Source of the DNA: Oscillospiraceae bacterium
GTDB taxonomy: Bacteria; Bacillota; Clostridia; Oscillospirales; Oscillospiraceae
DNA length: 64,000 nt
Assembly: GCA_017416325.1 (NCBI GenBank)
Contig: JAFQCV010000006.1
Span: 136,844-200,843 of the forward strand
Direction of reading: 5' to 3'
Position 1 is the stretch's first letter. Each line of letters begins with the position of its first letter. Both the position numbers and the translations under genes were made by a program. Below, in pieces: positions 8,474 to 17,294 of this stretch. Below the pieces are notes generated by a model. That model had not been told where the DNA came from and searched no databases. It worked only from the letters and a program-made list of their open reading frames with translations.

Positions 8474-9112
8474 ATGAAAAATACAGAAATTCCCCGTTCT
8501 GTCTTGAAAAGATTGCCTGGGTATCTTGCTTATTTAAAATCTATACCGCAAAACGGATCTCCTTACATTTCTGCCACCATGCTTGCGCATGCGTTGGGAA
8601 TGGGAGAAGTCCAGGTGAGAAAGGATCTTGCCATGGTTTCGGACGGTGGACGCCCTAAAATTGGATATTTGCGCAAAGGCTTGATTGATGATATCGAGCA
8701 GTTTCTTGGCTACGACAATACGACTGATGCCGTTTTGATCGGTGCCGGTAAGCTTGGGCAGGCGCTTCTTGGGTACAGCGGTTTTGAAGACTACGGTTTG
8801 AATATTCTGGCTGCATTTGATTTATCCCCATCTGTGGAGCTAACGGAGGAGGGGAAACCTATCTATCCCATGAGTCATCTGCCGGATTTTTGCAGGATCA
8901 ATAAGGTATTAATGGGCATCATTACAGTTCCTGCCCCCTTTGCCCAGCAGGTTTGTGACCAGTTAATCGAATGTGGTATCAAGGCAGTTTGGAATTTTGC
9001 ACCTACTCATCTGGAGGTGCCAGCCAATATCCTTGTGCAAAATCAAAATATGGCAACATCCCTTGCTGTGCTATCTATGCACTTGCAAGCGCAAATGAAG
9101 GATAAGAAATAG
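8474..9112 (+). CDS. rex: Redox-sensing transcriptional repressor Rex
   Basis: A 212-residue repressor that senses the NADH/NAD+ ratio and controls fermentation genes. The N-terminal winged helix is seen in SVLKRLPGYLAYL, QVRKDLAMVSDGGRPKIGY, and the Rossmann domain in VLIGAGKLGQALLGY. The ATG at 8474 follows GGAGGG with good spacing, so the 26 residues upstream in frame are leader rather than protein. It is followed after eight bases by an aldo/keto reductase gene, so Rex may autoregulate this pair. Confidence 0.96.
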   Translation: MKNTEIPRSVLKRLPGYLAYLKSIPQNGSPYISATMLAHALGMGEVQVRKDLAMVSDGGRPKIGYLRKGLIDDIEQFLGYDNTTDAVLIGAGKLGQALLGYSGFEDYGLNILAAFDLSPSVELTEEGKPIYPMSHLPDFCRINKVLMGIITVPAPFAQQVCDQLIECGIKAVWNFAPTHLEVPANILVQNQNMATSLAVLSMHLQAQMKDKK

Positions 9113-9120
9113 GAGAAAAT

Positions 9121-10128
9121 ATGGAATACAGAATTTTAGGTAAAACCGCCTTGAAAGTCTCGCGTATGGGCTTTGGTGGTATCCCGATCCAACGCATCGA
9201 TGCGGAAGGTACAAAGAAGCTGATTAAAGCATTGCATGCTGCCGGCATCAATTTTATCGATACAGCCCGGGGTTATACTGTCAGCGAAGAATATCTTGGC
9301 TACGCACTGGAGGGGCTTCGCAAGGATTTCATTTTGGCAACCAAAAGCATGGCCAGAACCAAAGAAGCTATGGCGAAGGATATCGATATCAGTCTGAAGA
9401 ACTTACGCACAGACTATATCGATCTGTACCAGGTCCACAATCCAACGCCGGAAGATTTGATCCAAGTAATGGCCCCCGGCGGTGCCCTGGAGGCATTGGA
9501 AGAAGCTAGAGCAGCCGGAAAGATTGGGCATATCGGTATTACCTTGCATCCCGCTTCCATGTTTGAATCCGCGCTGGAACTCCCCTGGGTAGAGACGATT
9601 ATGTTCCCATATAATATTGTTGAAACTCAGGCTGAGGAACTTATTAAAAAATGCGCCCAGCGAAATATTGGCTTTATCTGCATGAAGCCTTTAGCGGGTG
9701 GCGCTATTGAAGACTCCAAATTGGCGCTGCGCTATATTGCAGCCAATGATGACGTTACTGTTGTGATTCCCGGTATGGCAGCTGAAGAGGAAATGAAAGA
9801 GAATATCACATCCATCGTTAACCGCACACCTCTTACAGACAGTGAATGGGAAACAGTGCGGAAAATCCGGGAGGATTTGGGTACCAATTTCTGCCGTCGC
9901 TGTAACTACTGCGCGCCTTGCAGCGCTGGCATTTCCATCTACGGTGTACTGCTGATGGAAGGATATTATAAGCGCTATAACCTAAAAGAATGGGCAACCC
10001 AACGGTATCATGCTATGGCAAAAACCGCATCCGATTGTATTGACTGCGGTATCTGCGAGACCAGGTGTCCCTATAACCTGCCGATCCGGCAGATGCTAAA
10101 ACGGGTCGAAAACTTATTTGGTAAATAA
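9121..10128 (+). CDS. Aldo/keto reductase with C-terminal ferredoxin-type 4Fe-4S domain
   Basis: A 335-residue cytoplasmic oxidoreductase. Residues 1 to about 245 form an aldo/keto reductase barrel: MEYRILGKTALKVSRMGFGG at the start, FIDTARGYTVSEE with the catalytic Asp/Tyr region, YIDLYQVHNP with the catalytic His. The tail carries Cys clusters CRRCNYCAPC and CIDCGICETRCP, enough for iron-sulfur binding. This architecture is common in anaerobic Clostridia; the physiological substrate is unknown. Co-transcription with rex suggests a role in redox balance. The gene ends at a bidirectional terminator facing glnS. Confidence 0.9.
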   Translation: MEYRILGKTALKVSRMGFGGIPIQRIDAEGTKKLIKALHAAGINFIDTARGYTVSEEYLGYALEGLRKDFILATKSMARTKEAMAKDIDISLKNLRTDYIDLYQVHNPTPEDLIQVMAPGGALEALEEARAAGKIGHIGITLHPASMFESALELPWVETIMFPYNIVETQAEELIKKCAQRNIGFICMKPLAGGAIEDSKLALRYIAANDDVTVVIPGMAAEEEMKENITSIVNRTPLTDSEWETVRKIREDLGTNFCRRCNYCAPCSAGISIYGVLLMEGYYKRYNLKEWATQRYHAMAKTASDCIDCGICETRCPYNLPIRQMLKRVENLFGK

Positions 10129-10134
10129 AAAACA

Positions 10135-10164
10135 GGACTGCTGTGGCACACTCCACAGCAGTCC
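10135..10164. terminator. Bidirectional terminator between convergent genes
   Basis: A 12-bp perfect stem (10135-10146 with 10153-10164), six-base loop. The plus side is followed by GCTTTTCTTT, and the minus side by TGTTTTTTATTT, so it serves both the reductase gene and glnS. Confidence 0.92.
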
Positions 10165-10172
10165 GCTTTTCT

Positions 10173-11852
10173 TTATTTGTTAGGTTTAAAGCTGTCCTTA
10201 AGGCTGACAGAGCGGTTGAAAACAAGATGCTCTGGTGCGCTGTCCTTGCTGTCAGGGCAGAAGTAGCCGAGCCGCATAAACTGATAGGACGCAGGAGCTT
10301 TGACATTCTCCAGGCTCTTTTCGACCTTGCAGCCGGTAAGAACCTCCAAAGAGTTAGGGTTCAGGCAGCTAAGGAAATCCTTGCCTGCGGCATCCGGGTC
10401 CGGATCGTCAAACAGATTCGAGTACTGACGAACTTCTGCATCGCAGCAGTTATTGGCATCCACCCAGTGGATGGTTGCGCCCTTGACCTTACGGCCGTCA
10501 GCAGGATCACCGCCGCGGGATTCAGGGTCATAGGTCGCCAAAACTTCAACTACATTCCCGTTTTCATCCGTGACACAGCCGGTACATTGGATCAGATAAG
10601 CCCCCTTCAGGCGGCACTCAGGACCGTTTGGGAACAGACGCTTATACTTAGGGATAGGCTCGGCCAGGAAATCATCCGCTTCGATCCATAAATTCCGGGA
10701 GAATGTCACCTCACGGGTGCCATCTTCGGGACGGTTGGGGTTATTCTCAACCACAACTTTCTCTGTCTGGCCCTCCGGGTAGTTGGTGATGGTCAGCTTG
10801 ATAGGCTGCAGGACAGCCATAACCCGTTGCGCGACCTCGTTCAGGTCTTCACGCAGACAATGTTCCAGGAAGCCATACTCGATGGTATTGGGACTCTTGG
10901 CAACACCGACACGATCACAGAAATTACGAATCGCAGCAGGGGTATAGCCACGACGGCGCAAACCGCAAAGGGTAGGCATCCGGGGATCATCCCAGCCGGA
11001 AACATATTCATTTTCCACCAAAGCGCGGAGCTTACGTTTGCTGAGAACCGTGTGATCGATGCCCAACCGGGCAAATTCAATCTGACGGGGACGGTGGGGA
11101 ACAGAGACGTTTTCCACGACCCAGTTATACAGAGGACGGTGATTCTCAAACTCCAGAGAGCACAAAGAGTGCGTAATGCCTTCCAATGCGTCCTGAATGG
11201 GATGGGCAAAGTCATACATAGGATAAATGCACCACTTGTCACCCTGACGATGGTGATGCATATGCCGGATACGGTAGATCACAGGGTCACGCATGTTAAA
11301 GTTGCCGGAAGCCAGGTCGATCTTTGCGCGAAGGGTATATTTGTTATCCTCGAACTCGCCGGCACGCATTCTGGCGAAAAGATCCAGACTTTCTTCAATT
11401 GGGCGGTCACGCCAAGGAGATTTTGCAGGGGTATTCAGATCGCCGCGATACTCCTTAGCTTCCTCGGGAGTCAATTCGCATACATACGCCAAGCCCTTTT
11501 TGATCAGCTCTACAGCATATTCGTAGTCCTTTTCAAAGTAGTCAGATCCGTAATAAAAACGGTCGCCCCAATCAAAGCCCAGCCAATGAATATCCTCTTT
11601 AATAGCCTCCACAAACTCTACATCTTCTTTGGTAGGGTTGGTATCGTCCATGCGCAGGTTGCAGATACCCCCAAACTTCTCAGCGGTACCAAAATCGATA
11701 ATCAGCGCCTTGCAGTGTCCGATATGCAAATATCCATTGGGTTCTGGCGGAAAGCGGGTATGGACAGTTGCACCCTCATATTGGCCGCCGGGTCCAATAT
11801 CCTCTTCAATAAAGCTGTGGATGAAATTCTTGCTCTCGACAATTTCAGCCAT
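10173..11852 (-). CDS. glnS: Glutaminyl-tRNA synthetase
   Basis: A 559-residue class I synthetase that charges tRNA-Gln with glutamine in the cytoplasm. The HIGH motif appears in PNGYLHIGH and the KMSKS loop as HTVLSKRKL, followed by the anticodon-binding beta-barrels; length is like E. coli GlnRS. The ATG at 11852 is chosen because GAGAGGAAG lies seven bases upstream. Many Firmicutes lack GlnRS and use Glu-tRNA-Gln amidation by GatCAB instead, so its presence hints at acquisition by transfer. It has its own promoter and stands alone between the terminator at 10135 and the divergent OLE RNA. Confidence 0.96.
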   Translation of the reverse strand: MAEIVESKNFIHSFIEEDIGPGGQYEGATVHTRFPPEPNGYLHIGHCKALIIDFGTAEKFGGICNLRMDDTNPTKEDVEFVEAIKEDIHWLGFDWGDRFYYGSDYFEKDYEYAVELIKKGLAYVCELTPEEAKEYRGDLNTPAKSPWRDRPIEESLDLFARMRAGEFEDNKYTLRAKIDLASGNFNMRDPVIYRIRHMHHHRQGDKWCIYPMYDFAHPIQDALEGITHSLCSLEFENHRPLYNWVVENVSVPHRPRQIEFARLGIDHTVLSKRKLRALVENEYVSGWDDPRMPTLCGLRRRGYTPAAIRNFCDRVGVAKSPNTIEYGFLEHCLREDLNEVAQRVMAVLQPIKLTITNYPEGQTEKVVVENNPNRPEDGTREVTFSRNLWIEADDFLAEPIPKYKRLFPNGPECRLKGAYLIQCTGCVTDENGNVVEVLATYDPESRGGDPADGRKVKGATIHWVDANNCCDAEVRQYSNLFDDPDPDAAGKDFLSCLNPNSLEVLTGCKVEKSLENVKAPASYQFMRLGYFCPDSKDSAPEHLVFNRSVSLKDSFKPNK

Positions 11853-11889
11853 CGTAAAACTTCCTCTCTTTGAAAATATATCTTTGAGC

Positions 11890-11918
11890 ATTATAACCTA
11901 CTTTATTCATTTTTGCAA
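11890..11918 (-). promoter_or_regulatory. SigmaA-type promoter of glnS
   Basis: On the minus strand, TTGCAA (11918-11913) and TATAAT (11895-11890) are spaced by 17 bases. No T-box motif is seen between it and the glnS start. Confidence 0.75.
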
Positions 11919-12014
11919 CACAAAATAGCGCAATGATCCAGAAATAAGATGGAATATTCTGGTCGTTGGTTTATTGATATTGATTAATAAATATTCGAAT
12001 AATGAATTTTATAC

Positions 12015-12043
12015 TTGTATATTCATAAAAAGTATGCTAAAAT
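12015..12043 (+). promoter_or_regulatory. SigmaA-type promoter of the OLE RNA
   Basis: TTGTAT at 12015-12020 and TAAAAT at 12038-12043 with a 17-base spacer. The predicted start, about 12050, coincides with the 5' end of the helix that closes the RNA. Confidence 0.7.
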
Positions 12044-12049
12044 GCATGA

Positions 12050-12662
12050 GACGGCGCAGTATCCTAGTCGGAATGGCCATTTTCCAGGAAGGGCCTAAAA
12101 ATCCTTTGAAGGGCACATCGATGAAGTCCCTGGTGTCTGCTTTTTACGCCCAGTTTAGGGTGGATGCTGGGGGTTAAGGTTTCCGGGCGCACTCCAATGG
12201 CATGGAGTATACGACCCGGTTTCCGCGGAGACTTGAAGCTTGTGCGACGAGGGCGGGAACTCCCATCGGGGAAGCCTCCTTCGCGTACGAATCAGGTATG
12301 AACCTGCAAGGCGGTGCACAGAATCGTGTGCTGCGTGCAGTGTAGCCTGCCTTGAGTGAACATGCGGGGAAAGGGGAACAGGCGGTATGCTGTGGTGGCC
12401 ACACAAGTACCGTCATCGCCCCTGGAAACCATGCTTGCAAAAGAGGCTAAGACTATGGTTGATTCTGTCGTGGAAAACACCTAGGCTGTCGTAACTGGGC
12501 AGACAGGGGATTACAGTACGGACTAAGTGGCAATCGGGTATGCATTTTGGCAACAATTGCGCGGATGGATTAAACGGAAACGGCCTGTGCGGCAACGGCA
12601 GGTTCTACCCGGGGAAAACCAACCCGACCTAAGCCGTAAGATTTATCCTGTCTGCTGCCGTC
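12050..12662 (+). ncRNA. ole: OLE RNA (ornate large extremophilic RNA), about 613 nt
   Basis: A 613-base G/C-rich stretch without a convincing protein gene. Its 5' end GACGGC-GCAG (12050-12059) pairs with its 3' end CTGC-T-GCCGTC (12652-12662) with a single bulged T, closing the molecule; TTTT follows. Internal helices are evident, for example ACTCCA/TGGAGT nested in CGGG/CCCG near 12187-12222. The next genes are a four-segment membrane protein matching OapA, then dxs, tlyA, nadK, argR, recN. This is the gene neighbourhood described for OLE RNA in Bacillus halodurans and Clostridia, and the length agrees with the roughly 610 nt reported. OLE RNA binds OapA at the membrane and has been linked to alcohol, cold and Mg2+ stress tolerance. 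The genes usually upstream (nusB, folD, xseAB, ispA) are absent, replaced by a divergent glnS, and a promoter sits right before it. The identification rests on synteny, length and structure. Confidence 0.9.
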
Positions 12663-12690
12663 TTTTAACAAACATAAAGGAGAAATTTCA

Positions 12691-13275
12691 GTGTCAAAAT
12701 CTGATCCTGCATCAAAAAGTGAGCGATTGAAGAATGTGAAATGGGTCGTTACCATTTTTCTGGTGACCATTTTTGTTTCCGGTTTGATTTCTTTTGCTTC
12801 GGATGAGATCATGGCCAACAGCGGAATGGTCACAGCATTTTTGATTCTGTTTGCCATTATCTTGGTTGGTATTTTATTTGACACAGTTGGCGTTGCGGTT
12901 ACCTCCGCTGACGAGTCTCCTTTTCATTCTATGGCTGCACGTAAGGTACCGGGTGCTCAGGAAGCCATCCGGCTGCTTAGAAAGGCTGAACGTGTAAGCT
13001 CCATTTGCAACGATGTGGTTGGCGATATTTGTGGCGTTGTTTCCGGTTCTGCTGCTGCGACTATCACAGTACAGCTGATTCAGAACTTTGCATTTTCTTT
13101 ACCAACAGTAGTATCCCTTGTGATGTCTGCCTTGGTAGCAGGCTTTACGGTAGGCGGTAAGGCGATCAGTAAGGGATTTGCCGTAAATTCCTCCACAAAA
13201 ATCGTGTATTTCGTTGGGAAATTTATCTATTCACTTAACAAGTTTTTGAATTTGTTTCGTAAAAATAAAAGATAG
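12691..13275 (+). CDS. oapA: OLE-associated membrane protein OapA
   Basis: A 194-residue protein with four hydrophobic segments (about 17-37, 47-70, 112-133, 136-156), a Lys/Arg-rich N-terminus and a basic tail ending LFRKNKR. Between the segment pairs lies the conserved cytoplasmic block ESPFHSMAARKVPGAQEAI and NDVVGDICGVVSG, which I recognise from OapA-type proteins. OapA binds OLE RNA and brings it to the membrane. The start is GTG at 12691 behind AAGGAG. It begins 28 bases after the end of the RNA and dxs follows 13 bases downstream, so RNA and protein come from one transcription unit. OapB and OapC, the other known partners, are not in this window. Confidence 0.88.
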   Translation: MSKSDPASKSERLKNVKWVVTIFLVTIFVSGLISFASDEIMANSGMVTAFLILFAIILVGILFDTVGVAVTSADESPFHSMAARKVPGAQEAIRLLRKAERVSSICNDVVGDICGVVSGSAAATITVQLIQNFAFSLPTVVSLVMSALVAGFTVGGKAISKGFAVNSSTKIVYFVGKFIYSLNKFLNLFRKNKR

Positions 13276-13288
13276 GTAGTGTCGCGTT

Positions 13289-15145
13289 GTGAGCATTCTT
13301 GAAACTATCAACGGTCACAATGACCTTGTCAGACTAGACGCTGCTCAGCGTAAGGTGCTTTGCCGGGAAATTCGTGAGTTTCTGGTGGAGAATCTTTCCA
13401 AAACCGGAGGCCACCTTGCTTCCAATTTAGGTGTCGTAGAACTGACAGTGGCATTGGAAACTGTTTTTAATACACAAACTGACCGTCTGGTATTTGATGT
13501 TGGTCACCAGTCTTATGTGCATAAGCTGCTGACCGGTCGCCAGGCGGATTTTGAGCGCTTGCGGCAATTTGGTGGTATTGCCGGTTTTCCGAAACCATCT
13601 GAGAGTAATACTGACGCATTTGTTGCCGGTCATGCGTCCAGTTCTATTTCTATCGCGCTAGGTATGGCCAGAGCGCGAACCTTACAAAAGCAAAATTACA
13701 ATGTAATTGCTCTGATTGGAGATGGGGCCGCTACCGGCGGTATGACTTACGAAGGCTTAAACGATGCCAGCGCGAGCTTTGAGCCGATGGTCGTTGTTCT
13801 TAATGATAACGAAATGTCCATTGACCGTAACGTGGGCGGTATGGCAAAGCATTTATCAAGACTTCGTACCCAGGAACGTTACTTGGGCGTTAAGGAAAGA
13901 TATCGGAAGATTCTTAGCAAAACCCCTGGTGGATATAATTTATATAAATGGACTCGCAGCGTAAAAGATTGGATCAAACGTGTTCTTGTACCGAGTACGA
14001 TTTTTGAAAACATGGGCTTGACGTATCTAGGTCCGGTTGACGGTCACAATGTCGAAGATTTGATTCGGTTACTCAGAGCCGCCCGGGATATGAAAAGGCC
14101 GGTATTGCTGCATGTTCTTACACAAAAAGGCAAGGGTTTTCTCCCGGCAGAAGAGCGCCCGGATAAATTTCACGGTGTTGGCAAGTTTGACCCTCAATCC
14201 GGGATGGTAAATTCAAATCAAGCCCGTACATTCTCGGAAACCTTTGGTGAGACACTTACATCACTTGCAGCTGAGAATCCTCAAATTTGCGCAATCACCG
14301 CTGCGATGCCAGGCGGTACAGGGCTTCTGAAATTTAAGGATACCTTCGCGCCAAGACTTTTTGATGTAGGCATTGCGGAAGAACACGCTGTGTCTATGGC
14401 GGGTGGTTTGGCAAAACAGGGAATGATACCGGTTGTGGCCATTTATTCCACATTTTTACAGCGGGCGTATGATCAGATCCTGCAAGATATTGCATTGCTT
14501 AATCTGCATGTTGTTTTTGCTATTGACCGTGCAGGTTTAGTCGGCGAGGACGGCGAGACCCATCACGGTGTATTTGATGTCGGCTATTTAGGTCAGATTC
14601 CCGGAATGAAAGTGTTGTGTCCGGCCAGCTGCGCTGAATTGGCAGCAATGACGGCTTGGGCTGTGAATGAATACAAAGGGCCTGTGGCAATTCGGTATCC
14701 CAGAGGAGGTAACCGTAGGTATTCTGAAAACGCATGGCCTGCATCTGTGTCTGCGCATCGTCAAGGCAAAGATTTGACATTAATCACCTACGGCGTCACT
14801 TTGGATCCAGTTATGGCAGCTGCAGAATTGCTTTCCCAAAAGGGAATAGAAGTATCTGTACTGCGGATATTGTCGATTTCGCCTTTGCCGATTACCGAAA
14901 TTTTAGAGAATATTTCTCCCAGCAGTCCTATTTTAGTGGTGGAAGAAGTTTGCAGCGGTTCAGGAATTACAGAGAAAATTGCGTATGCTGTGAGAGAGAA
15001 ATGCCCCGGAGTGAATATTTTTGGTATGGATCTTGGTGGAAATTTTGTAACACACGGTACATTGCAGGATCTGTATGCGCATTGCGGTCTTGATCCTCAG
15101 GGGATTGTCAATAAAGTCCAGGAGGTGCTTTGCGATGAAAATTAA
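13289..15145 (+). CDS. dxs: 1-deoxy-D-xylulose-5-phosphate synthase
   Basis: A 618-residue thiamine-diphosphate enzyme that condenses pyruvate and glyceraldehyde 3-phosphate, the first step of the MEP isoprenoid pathway. Typical segments: TGGHLASNLGVVELTVAL, FDVGHQSYVHKLLTGR, the ThDP/Mg motif GDGAATGGMTYEGLN with NDNEMSID, and the C-terminal-domain GIAEEHAVSMAGG and DRAGLVGEDGETHHG. Full length for the family. The start is GTG at 13289 with a weak ribosome site, probably coupled to the upstream oapA. Placement between oapA and tlyA matches the OLE locus elsewhere. Confidence 0.97.
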   Translation: MSILETINGHNDLVRLDAAQRKVLCREIREFLVENLSKTGGHLASNLGVVELTVALETVFNTQTDRLVFDVGHQSYVHKLLTGRQADFERLRQFGGIAGFPKPSESNTDAFVAGHASSSISIALGMARARTLQKQNYNVIALIGDGAATGGMTYEGLNDASASFEPMVVVLNDNEMSIDRNVGGMAKHLSRLRTQERYLGVKERYRKILSKTPGGYNLYKWTRSVKDWIKRVLVPSTIFENMGLTYLGPVDGHNVEDLIRLLRAARDMKRPVLLHVLTQKGKGFLPAEERPDKFHGVGKFDPQSGMVNSNQARTFSETFGETLTSLAAENPQICAITAAMPGGTGLLKFKDTFAPRLFDVGIAEEHAVSMAGGLAKQGMIPVVAIYSTFLQRAYDQILQDIALLNLHVVFAIDRAGLVGEDGETHHGVFDVGYLGQIPGMKVLCPASCAELAAMTAWAVNEYKGPVAIRYPRGGNRRYSENAWPASVSAHRQGKDLTLITYGVTLDPVMAAAELLSQKGIEVSVLRILSISPLPITEILENISPSSPILVVEEVCSGSGITEKIAYAVREKCPGVNIFGMDLGGNFVTHGTLQDLYAHCGLDPQGIVNKVQEVLCDEN

Positions 15146-15941
15146 AAAGCGACTGGATGTTCTTTTGACAGAACTGGGTTACGCGGAATCTCGTTCTAAA
15201 GCGCAAGCTGTCATTATGAGCGGCATGGTCTATGTGGACGGACAGAAGGCGGATAAGCCCGGAACTGCCTATCCCGAGACTGTCAGCATCGAGGTGCGCG
15301 GAGAGACTTGTCCCTATGTTAGCCGCGGTGGTCTTAAGCTTGAGAAGGCTTTGCGAGATTTTGGCGTGGATCCTACAGATTATGTTTGCAGTGATTCTGG
15401 TGCGTCCACCGGCGGTTTTACGGATTGTCTGTTGCAGCAAGGAGCAAGAAAAGTTTTTGCTATTGATGTTGGCTACGGACAGCTGGATTGGAAGATCCGT
15501 TCTGATCCCCGGGTCGTAGTCATGGAAAGAACCAATATTCGCTATGTAACGCCCGAAGATTTGGGTGAGCCGCTGGACTTATCTGTGGTAGATGTAAGCT
15601 TTATAGGTCTGAATATTGTTCTTCCTGCTATTAAAACGCTGCTGAAGCCGGAAAAGGGTCAGGTTCTTTGCCTTATCAAGCCTCAGTTTGAAGCCGGTAA
15701 GGAAAAGGTTGGCAAAAAGGGTGTTGTTCGTGATCCGGCAATTCATAAAGAAGTGTTGGATAAATTTGTTGCTCTGGCGGGTGTGCTGGAGTTCAACATC
15801 CTTGGATTAACCTTTTCTCCGGTAAAAGGGCCGGAAGGCAATATTGAATTTTTAGGTCATCTAACACTTGAGCAGGTAACAGGTATAGAGCCGGATACTG
15901 CGCAAGTTGTTGCAGATGCGCACGCTTCATTAAAGGGGTGA
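15135..15941 (+). CDS. tlyA: TlyA family rRNA 2'-O-methyltransferase (YqxC), S4 plus FtsJ-like
   Basis: A 268-residue protein with an N-terminal S4 RNA-binding domain (KRLDVLLTELGYAESRSKAQ) and a C-terminal FtsJ-type SAM methyltransferase domain (DSGASTGGFTDCLLQ, LSVVDVSFIGL). Family members methylate ribosomal RNA at cytidine 2'-O positions or are called haemolysin A for historical reasons. The ATG at 15135 follows GGAGGTG and overlaps the end of dxs by 11 bases, so the two are coupled. Confidence 0.92.
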   Translation: MKIKKRLDVLLTELGYAESRSKAQAVIMSGMVYVDGQKADKPGTAYPETVSIEVRGETCPYVSRGGLKLEKALRDFGVDPTDYVCSDSGASTGGFTDCLLQQGARKVFAIDVGYGQLDWKIRSDPRVVVMERTNIRYVTPEDLGEPLDLSVVDVSFIGLNIVLPAIKTLLKPEKGQVLCLIKPQFEAGKEKVGKKGVVRDPAIHKEVLDKFVALAGVLEFNILGLTFSPVKGPEGNIEFLGHLTLEQVTGIEPDTAQVVADAHASLKG

Positions 15942-15945
15942 CGGT

Positions 15946-16812
15946 GTGAAAAAGATCATATTAACGCCAAATCCCTATCGGGATAAGGGATTTCAAACGG
16001 TTCGTACCGCGGTACAAATTTTAAAAGACGCCGGTATGGAACCGCGTGTTTGCCTGCCTTTTGAGGTGGACAAAACCTTCGAGCTCCCCAAGGATATCCA
16101 CTTTTGCAAGCTGGATCGAGAGATACGTGAAGCGGAAATGATTATCTGCTTTGGTGGTGACGGAACAATTTTGCACATTGCCAAAACGGCTACCCGTCAT
16201 GGTCTGCCTGTTTTGGGTGTAAATATCGGCAATATGGGCTTTATGGCCGAGTTGGAAAGCACGGAGTTAGAGCAACTCACCCGTCTTGCCAGTGGTGATT
16301 ATACCATTGACAGCCGGATGATGCTCGATGTTACCGTCCACCGGGATCGGGATATTATTTTCCATGATATTGGCCTCAATGATATTGTCATCACAAAAGG
16401 GGCAGTTGCCAGAATTGTCCATTTGGCTGTTTCCTGCGATGGTGTGCAGGTGATGGAATGTGGCGGTGACGGAATTATTATCGCCACCCCCACCGGTTCT
16501 ACAGCTTATAGTCTCAGTGCCGGCGGTCCGATCGTAGAGCCGGAAGCACACAACATTCTGATCACACCGATTTGTTCTCATGATGTTGTTAGTGGTAGCA
16601 TTGTAGCCTCAGACAAGCGTGTTGTAACGGTTTCTCTGACACGGAATTGTCGCAGAAATGCCTTTCTTTCGGTGGATGGTGGTAAAGCCCTCCGTCTGAA
16701 CATCGGTGATACAACTACAATTTCTAAGTCTAAATTGGAGACAAAGCTGGTAAGGATGAAAAATCAAAACTTTTTTGATGTTGTAAACAAAAAATTGCGC
16801 AACAGCAGATAG
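15946..16812 (+). CDS. nadK: NAD kinase
   Basis: A 288-residue ATP-NAD kinase making NADP. Diagnostic segments are ICFGGDGTILHIA, VLGVNIGNMGFMAELE and GDGIIIATPTGSTAYSLSAGGP. The start is GTG at 15946 behind AAAGGGGTG, five bases after tlyA. It belongs to the oapA-dxs-tlyA-nadK-argR-recN operon, the usual order in Firmicutes. Confidence 0.96.
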   Translation: MKKIILTPNPYRDKGFQTVRTAVQILKDAGMEPRVCLPFEVDKTFELPKDIHFCKLDREIREAEMIICFGGDGTILHIAKTATRHGLPVLGVNIGNMGFMAELESTELEQLTRLASGDYTIDSRMMLDVTVHRDRDIIFHDIGLNDIVITKGAVARIVHLAVSCDGVQVMECGGDGIIIATPTGSTAYSLSAGGPIVEPEAHNILITPICSHDVVSGSIVASDKRVVTVSLTRNCRRNAFLSVDGGKALRLNIGDTTTISKSKLETKLVRMKNQNFFDVVNKKLRNSR

Positions 16813-16823
16813 GAGAGAGGTAG

Positions 16824-17276
16824 ATGAAGAGTCAACGGCAGGCTAAAATTATGGAGATTATTTCCAATCAAAATGTAGAAACACAGGAGCAGTTGCTTGC
16901 TCAGCTGCAGAATGCCGGATTCCGGAGCACACAGGCAACTATTTCCCGCGATATCAAAGAACTGCGTATCGTGAAAGAACTGACCAGTTTCGGTACGTAC
17001 CGTTACAGCGCAGCAACCGGTGAGATTAGCGGTACATTTTCAAACAAGCTGAACACGATCTTCCGGGAGTGTATCACAGGTTATGATTATTCCCAGAATA
17101 TTATTGTCATCCGGACGATCCCCGGTTTGGCATCCGCAGCCGCATCTGCGCTGGATGCTATGAACATGAGTGTTGTCCTTGGTACGATTGCCGGCGATGA
17201 TACTGTTTTTATTGTTATGCGCGACAATAATGCCGCAGCAGCTTTTTGCGGTGAAATTAAGAATTTGCTGAACTAA
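16824..17276 (+). CDS. argR: Arginine repressor ArgR/AhrC
   Basis: A 150-residue arginine-dependent DNA-binding protein that controls arginine synthesis and catabolism. The N-terminal winged helix is visible (QAKIMEIISNQNVETQEQ and STQATISRDIKEL), and the C-terminal hexamerisation and arginine-binding domain ends with the motif GTIAGDDTVFIV. Full length. It sits between nadK and recN as in most Firmicutes. Confidence 0.96.
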   Translation: MKSQRQAKIMEIISNQNVETQEQLLAQLQNAGFRSTQATISRDIKELRIVKELTSFGTYRYSAATGEISGTFSNKLNTIFRECITGYDYSQNIIVIRTIPGLASAAASALDAMNMSVVLGTIAGDDTVFIVMRDNNAAAAFCGEIKNLLN

Positions 17277-17294
17277 GAAACGAGGTAGGGCGCT

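Noticed and set aside
10827..11873. 348-codon plus-strand frame across glnS
   Set aside because: It is antisense to a full glnS with both synthetase motifs; no ribosome site or known domains. It reflects codon bias of glnS.
12155..12440. Minus-strand frames of 83 and 88 codons within the OLE RNA
   Set aside because: They have odd composition (Arg, Pro, Cys rich), no ribosome site, and lie antisense to a structured RNA with conserved synteny.
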